Assembly (NCBI GenBank): GCA_023459275.1
Contig: JAEWVC010000056.1
Location: 1 to 64,000, forward strand
Direction of reading: 5' to 3'
Source: Bacillota bacterium
Lineage (GTDB): Bacteria; Bacillota; Clostridia; Christensenellales; Aristaeellaceae
DNA: 64,000 nt
Shown: piece by piece, positions 60,329 through 64,000 of the stretch
Layout of the letters: every line of letters starts with the position of its first letter
Numbering within the stretch: the stretch's first letter is position 1
Position numbers and translations under genes: made by a program
Notes under the pieces: model-generated
What the model was told of the DNA's origin: nothing
The model's database searches: none
Seen by the model: only the letters and a program-made list of their open reading frames with translations

Positions 60329-61601
60329 CGCAAGCTTTTTCAAGCGTATGGGCCGCGGCCTGAAGGCGAATATGCGGGAATACGTTGTAACCTACATCTT
60401 CCTGTTTTTAAGCGTTTTGTTTGTGATTTATTCGGGGCGGCCCATGACGGATATCTTCTATCAGCTTTTGAGCCGGCTGACCCGGAACCTGTTTATTGTG
60501 CTGGCGCTCATCATCCCCATCGTGGCGGGCATGGGCATCAACTTTGCCATCACCATTGGCGCCATGGCGGCCCAGATCGGCCTCCTGCTGGTAATCAACT
60601 GGGGCGTCACCGGTTTGGGCGGACTTGCGCTGGCCGCGGCTATCACCATGCCTCTGGCGGGCGGGTTCGGCTTTCTGATTGGCTCCATGCTCAACAAGAT
60701 GAAGGGACAGGAGACCATCGGCTCCATGATCCTGGGCTTTTTCGCCAACGGTGCCTATCAGCTGCTGTTTTTGTTCGTGTTCGGCAAGCTGATCCCGCTG
60801 AATGCCAATGTGACCATCGTGGGCGCTACGGGTGTTGCCAATACCCTGAACCTGACGGGATCGGTAGGGCTGCTCTCCGTGATGGACAACGTGGTGAGGG
60901 TCTCCTTTTCCCAGGCGCTGTACGGCGTCTCCGCGCTGGTCCTGGCGGGTGCCATCGGGCTGTATTTTTTCAAAAAGCTGCCTCTTGGGCGCATGGCGGT
61001 GATGTCGGCCATGGCTGTTATCCTCCCGCTTATATATCAGATCCCGGCGGTATACGCGAGCCTCAAGCAGCTTACCGTGCCACTGTTCACCTTCGGTGTC
61101 ATCGCGCTTTTGTGCCTGTTTAATGTGGTCATCATGCGGACCCGGCTGGGGCAGAAGTTCCGGGCCGTAGGCCAGAGCAGGACGGTGGCCAACGCCGCGG
61201 GCATCAACGTTAACCGTGTGCGCATCATTGCCATTATGATGTCCACCATTCTGGCGGGATGGGGTCAAATCATCTTCATACAAAATCTTGGCACCCTGCA
61301 GACCTATGCCGCCCATGAAATGGTGGGCCTGTACGCCGGAGCGGCCATCCTGGTGGGCGGAGCATCCATCGACAAGGCCACCAACGGGCAGGCCATCATT
61401 GGCTGTGTGCTGTTTCATACGCTGTTTGTGGTGGCCCAGGATGCCGGCAGAAACATGTTCGGCGATCCTAACATCGGGGAATTTTTCCGTGTGTTCCTGT
61501 GCTATGGCGTCATTGCTCTGGCGCTGGTCATGTATGCCTGGCGCGGCGCGGCCGCCAAAAATGGCGCAAGCCGTGTGCTGCGCAGGCAGGCCGGCAGATA
61601 G
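60321..61601 (+). CDS. ABC permease, RbsC/YufQ-like
   Basis: 426 residues, about ten membrane helices, with AGMGINFAITIGAMAAQIGLL near 66-86 and GQSRTVANAAGINVNR near 290-305, matching the previous permease. The start is GTG at 60321, eight bases after GGAGG, overlapping the upstream gene by 8 bp; a GTG at 60312 sits on the ribosome binding site. With the double ATPase and DUF3798 protein it forms an importer whose substrate I cannot name; nucleosides or sugars are usual for the family. Confidence 0.87.
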   Translation: MPDASFFKRMGRGLKANMREYVVTYIFLFLSVLFVIYSGRPMTDIFYQLLSRLTRNLFIVLALIIPIVAGMGINFAITIGAMAAQIGLLLVINWGVTGLGGLALAAAITMPLAGGFGFLIGSMLNKMKGQETIGSMILGFFANGAYQLLFLFVFGKLIPLNANVTIVGATGVANTLNLTGSVGLLSVMDNVVRVSFSQALYGVSALVLAGAIGLYFFKKLPLGRMAVMSAMAVILPLIYQIPAVYASLKQLTVPLFTFGVIALLCLFNVVIMRTRLGQKFRAVGQSRTVANAAGINVNRVRIIAIMMSTILAGWGQIIFIQNLGTLQTYAAHEMVGLYAGAAILVGGASIDKATNGQAIIGCVLFHTLFVVAQDAGRNMFGDPNIGEFFRVFLCYGVIALALVMYAWRGAAAKNGASRVLRRQAGR

Positions 61602-61616
61602 CCTTTGTAAGGGAAA

Positions 61617-61648
61617 AGCGCCCGGAGGATAGCCTCCGGACGCTTTTT
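61617..61648. terminator. Bidirectional terminator
   Basis: AGCGCCCGGAGG pairs with CCTCCGGACGCT (61617-61628 with 61633-61644; one mismatch), with T5 after it on the plus strand and T4 on the minus strand. It ends both the ABC operon and the convergent mutarotase gene. Confidence 0.8.
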
Positions 61649-61656
61649 CAATGGTG

Positions 61657-61968
61657 CTACGGATGGTAAAACACCTGCACCATGCCGTTTTCCCCCGTGC
61701 GGCCGTCGGCTACCATGCGCATCAGCGGGGCCATGGATTCATTCCAGCGCATCACCACCGGACTTTCGTTCTGGACCTTGGCGGCATAGGCCGCGTTTTC
61801 GCATTCGTAATAGCCGAACAGTTCATCCCCCACGTTCCAGATGGTATAGTTGTGGATGCCCGCCGCGTTTAGCAGCGCCGTCATTTCCGGCCAGATTTCC
61901 GCATGGCGGCGCTTGTATTCCGCAAGCTTTCCGGGCAGCACAACGGCTTTCCATGCAAAGCGTTCCAT
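61657..61968 (-). CDS. rhaM: L-rhamnose mutarotase family protein
   Basis: 103 residues, the RhaM length. MERFAWKAVVLPGKLAEYKRRHAEIWPEM contains the conserved His and Tyr of the family, and NYTIWNVGDELFGYYE and the late MRWNESMAPLM match. RhaM interconverts alpha and beta anomers of L-rhamnose (or fucose for related proteins). The ATG at 61968 follows GGGAGG by about eight bases. No other rhamnose genes are nearby. Confidence 0.85.
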   Translation of the reverse strand: MERFAWKAVVLPGKLAEYKRRHAEIWPEMTALLNAAGIHNYTIWNVGDELFGYYECENAAYAAKVQNESPVVMRWNESMAPLMRMVADGRTGENGMVQVFYHP

Positions 61969-62096
61969 AGGCCTTCCTCCCGTACATATGGTTTTCCTTA
62001 GTGATACACGCAAAGAGGCGGCCTGTCAATAAAAAGTTGTGCTTGGTATTGACAGGGATACCCTTTGCCCCTAAGCTTTAGACGGGAGGGGAAACC

Positions 62097-62639
62097 ATGC
62101 GGCTGTTTGTGGGTGTTGGCCTTGACAAGGAAATGCGCGGCGCGCTGTGGGCCGCGGCGGAGGGAGCGCGCAAGCTTTTCCCCGGCCGGTATGCCGATCA
62201 GGATAATTACCATATCACGCTGCAATTTATTGGCCAGGCGGAGGAAGCGGCGGTTCCCGGGATCAAAGGGGCCATAGCGGAGGCGGCAACGGGTACGGAG
62301 CCCTTTTCCATTGCGCTGGACGGGCTTTCCTACTTCCGGCGCCCGCAGGATGCCGTGCTTTTTTGCGGCCTTAAGGAAGCTCCGCCCCTTGAGCGTCTGG
62401 CGCTGGACGTCCGGCAGGAGCTGAAAAAGGCGGGCGTTCCCTTGGAGGAGGAAAATTTCCATCCCCATATCACCCTGGCGCGCCAGGCACGGATCGATCC
62501 TTACGCGCTTGCGCAGGTGCGCGTGGCGGCCGCTTTCCAGCAGGTGCGGGAGGTTACGCTGTTTGAAAGCCGGCGGGTTATGGAACGGCTGCGGTATATG
62601 CCCCTTTACGTTTGCCCGCTGGAGAAATCGGGTACATAG
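62097..62639 (+). CDS. thpR: RNA 2',3'-cyclic phosphodiesterase
   Basis: 180 residues with the two HxT motifs of the 2H phosphoesterase family: YHITLQFIG near 38-46 and HPHITLAR near 121-128. The N-terminal MRLFVGVGLD is typical of ThpR/LigT. The enzyme opens 2',3'-cyclic phosphate ends in RNA. The ATG at 62097 has GGGAGGGG upstream. A single gene. Confidence 0.9.
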   Translation: MRLFVGVGLDKEMRGALWAAAEGARKLFPGRYADQDNYHITLQFIGQAEEAAVPGIKGAIAEAATGTEPFSIALDGLSYFRRPQDAVLFCGLKEAPPLERLALDVRQELKKAGVPLEEENFHPHITLARQARIDPYALAQVRVAAAFQQVREVTLFESRRVMERLRYMPLYVCPLEKSGT

Positions 62640-62682
62640 AATGATGATTCCCAAAATACACATGTAGAAAGGCGGGAGGCCC

Positions 62683-63300
62683 TTGAACCACGAACATCAT
62701 GAAGGATGCGGCCATCACCATGCCCAGGGGGAAAGCTGCAACTGCGGCCACGAACATCAACACGGGGAAAGCTGCAACTGCGGCCACGAACATCAACACG
62801 GGGAAAGCTGCGGCTGCGGCCACGAACATCAACACGGGGAAAGCTGCGGCTGCGGCCATGAACACGCGCACGTATCCCCGGAAAACAGCGGGATGACCAA
62901 TGAGCAGGCGGATGTGCTCCTGGCTATCCACCAAAGGGGATACCTGCCTATCGCCCGGTTCGCCCTGCGCTCCAATAGAGAGGAAAACGCTTATGCCGTG
63001 GCGCTGGAGCCGGTCTATCTGGCGGACCCCAAGGATACAATGGACGATGTGAAGGAAAACGGCAAGCTTTTCACCTCCCTGGAGGAACTGGACCTGGTTA
63101 CATTGGATTACGACCTGCCGCTTACGGGATATGCCTATGCGGAATACAAACAGTCCGCGCTGTACGAATACTTTGCGGAAACGGTGCGGGAAGCCGCGGA
63201 AACGCCGGGGTTCGTGATGGATGTCCCCTGCCTGGAGCTGGGCAGCGTCGCTTTGACGGACAAGGGGCGGGAAACGCTTCAAAAGATGTTGGAAATGTAG
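62683..63300 (+). CDS. Cys/His-repeat protein with uncharacterised C-terminal domain
   Basis: 205 residues in two parts. Residues 1-64 are almost only metal-ligand residues: HEHHEGCGHHH, then four 12-residue repeats of the form GESC-x-CGHEHQH (about 16-63). Residues about 70-205 are a soluble mixed domain I do not recognise (GYLPIARFALRS, FTSLEELDLVTLDYDLP). The N-terminus looks built to bind zinc, nickel or copper, as histidine-rich metallochaperones do. Start is TTG at 62683 with a GGGAGG close before it (three bases), so the exact start is less certain. It lies upstream of the trxA gene. Confidence 0.75.
   Translation: MNHEHHEGCGHHHAQGESCNCGHEHQHGESCNCGHEHQHGESCGCGHEHQHGESCGCGHEHAHVSPENSGMTNEQADVLLAIHQRGYLPIARFALRSNREENAYAVALEPVYLADPKDTMDDVKENGKLFTSLEELDLVTLDYDLPLTGYAYAEYKQSALYEYFAETVREAAETPGFVMDVPCLELGSVALTDKGRETLQKMLEM
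62728..62871 (+). repeat. Four tandem 36-bp coding repeats
   Basis: Four 36-bp units (62728, 62764, 62800, 62836) encode the GESC-x-CGHEHQH repeats. Units 1 and 2 are identical; units 3 and 4 differ from them at the codon changing Asn to Gly and, in unit 4, near its end. Near identity at DNA level indicates recent expansion and likely copy-number variation. Confidence 0.9.
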
Positions 63301-63422
63301 CCGGACCTTGAAAAAATTTTGTCAGAAAGCCGGTTTTGGTGATTTCATCACTTTCGATGGGCGCAAATGCGGGTATAGTATGTCTATCAAAGATGTCCGC
63401 AAGGACAAGGAGGATATAATCA

Positions 63423-63734
63423 ATGGCTGCGATAAAGGTAACGAAGGAAAATTTCAATGATGTTCTGGCTTCCCAGGTTCCCGTGCTGGTAGATTTCTGG
63501 GCCCCCTGGTGCGGACCCTGCAGGATGGTTGCTCCCGTGGTGGAAGGCATTGCCGAAGAACTGGGTGACAAGGCCGTGGTCGGAAAGATCAATGTGGATG
63601 AACAGCCTGAACTGGCCTCCCGCTTTGGCGTGATGAGCATCCCCACCCTGGCGGTGTTCAAAAATGGCCGGCTGGCCGGGTCTATGGTGGGCGTGCGGTC
63701 CAAGCAGGACATTCTTCGCCTGTTGGAGGCGTAA
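63423..63734 (+). CDS. trxA: Thioredoxin
   Basis: 103 residues, the typical thioredoxin length, with the active site WAPWCGPCRM (Cys31 and Cys34) and the cis-proline in SIPTLAVF. It keeps cytoplasmic protein thiols reduced. The ATG at 63423 follows AAGGAGG by about nine bases. TATAGT at 63375-63380 is a likely -10 box. The rhodanese gene follows after 3 bp, so the two are probably co-transcribed. Confidence 0.95.
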   Translation: MAAIKVTKENFNDVLASQVPVLVDFWAPWCGPCRMVAPVVEGIAEELGDKAVVGKINVDEQPELASRFGVMSIPTLAVFKNGRLAGSMVGVRSKQDILRLLEA

Positions 63735-63737
63735 AAA

Positions 63738-64000
63738 ATGTTCAAGCTGTTTGAGCGCGGCTTCAAGATGCTGTCCATGCGGGAAGCCGCTTCGGAGATC
63801 AAAACGCACCCCAACATCAAGGTCATTGATGTCAGGACGCCCGAGGAGCACCGCCAGGGGCACATTCCCGGCAGCCTGCTTGTTCCGCTGGATCAGTGGG
63901 AAAAGATTGAAATGGTTGTTCCCGACAAGAGCACGCCGCTGTTTGTATATTGCTTAAGCGGCGCCAGAAGCCAGGCGGCCTGCCGCGGCTTTGCCAAGCT
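63738..64000 (+). CDS. Rhodanese-like domain protein, cut by window end
   Basis: The first 87 residues are visible. IKVIDVRTPEEHRQGHIPGSLLVPLDQW is the rhodanese entry motif, and YCLSGARSQAA carries the active-site Cys72. Rhodanese domains carry sulfur as a persulfide. The ATG at 63738 starts 3 bp after the trxA stop; the trxA end (GGAGGCG) contains its ribosome binding site. The gene runs off the right edge, so the C-terminus is unknown. Confidence 0.88.
   Translation, partial: MFKLFERGFKMLSMREAASEIKTHPNIKVIDVRTPEEHRQGHIPGSLLVPLDQWEKIEMVVPDKSTPLFVYCLSGARSQAACRGFAK

Noticed and set aside
62728..62871. Short regularly spaced repeats resembling a CRISPR array
   Set aside because: The units are contiguous, in frame and lack spacers; they encode a Cys/His peptide repeat.

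Overview
The window looks like the chromosome of a GC-rich, spore-forming, fermentative Clostridia-type Firmicute, probably gut-associated. Support: spoIID next to a spoIIQ-type LytM gene, a T-box leader, strong GGAGG ribosome binding sites with frequent GTG/TTG starts, Fe-S oxidoreductases, and Lpl-type sugar ABC importers that lack their own ATPase. I recognise no rRNA, tRNA, CRISPR array, transposase or phage gene.

Layout. 1-235: tandem 112-bp repeat. 236-2615: polyamine genes speA and speD on the minus strand, behind an untranslated leader that can fold in alternative ways. 2997-4800: a CCG-domain Fe-S protein and a ThuA-like protein. 4903-8758: minus-strand operon of a FakA-FakB (DAK2-DegV) fusion, a DUF1295 membrane protein, a DUF2177 protein and a TspO-like protein. 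9034-12405: a nucleotidyltransferase, a small exported protein and glmS. 12482-15255: spoIIQ, spoIID and a divergent DUF2927 protein. 15289-18899: GH2 beta-mannosidase and an Fe-S aldo/keto reductase. 18900-19600: a non-coding stretch dense in perfect hairpins.

19601-49025 is the accessory heart of the window: two side-by-side, paralogous glycan-utilisation loci. Each has a clan GH-A (GH50/agarase-like) glycosidase, a cytoplasmic DUF5107-TPR protein of about 1,060 residues, a GH36 alpha-galactosidase, an LplB/LplC-type permease pair with a binding protein, and an unusual one-component regulator with a LacI-like sensor domain first and a LuxR-like helix-turn-helix last. In both loci the regulator is transcribed divergently from the GH50-like gene, and a single palindrome lies between the two promoters at fixed distances. 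The same palindrome recurs upstream of the first GH36 gene. The second locus also carries a membrane-bound AraC-type sensor-regulator and a 694-residue membrane-anchored protein I cannot assign. The enzyme set (alpha-galactosidase, agarase-like enzyme, nearby beta-mannosidase) points to galactose- and possibly mannose-containing plant or algal glycans whose oligomers are imported and cut in the cytoplasm.

49250-64000 is mostly housekeeping and transport: a DUF308 protein, a cstA transporter behind a T-box leader, an OpuC/OpuB-type osmolyte importer with a consensus promoter, a DUF3798-RbsA-type ABC system, an L-rhamnose mutarotase, thpR, a Cys/His-repeat metal-binding-like protein, thioredoxin and a rhodanese protein cut by the window end.
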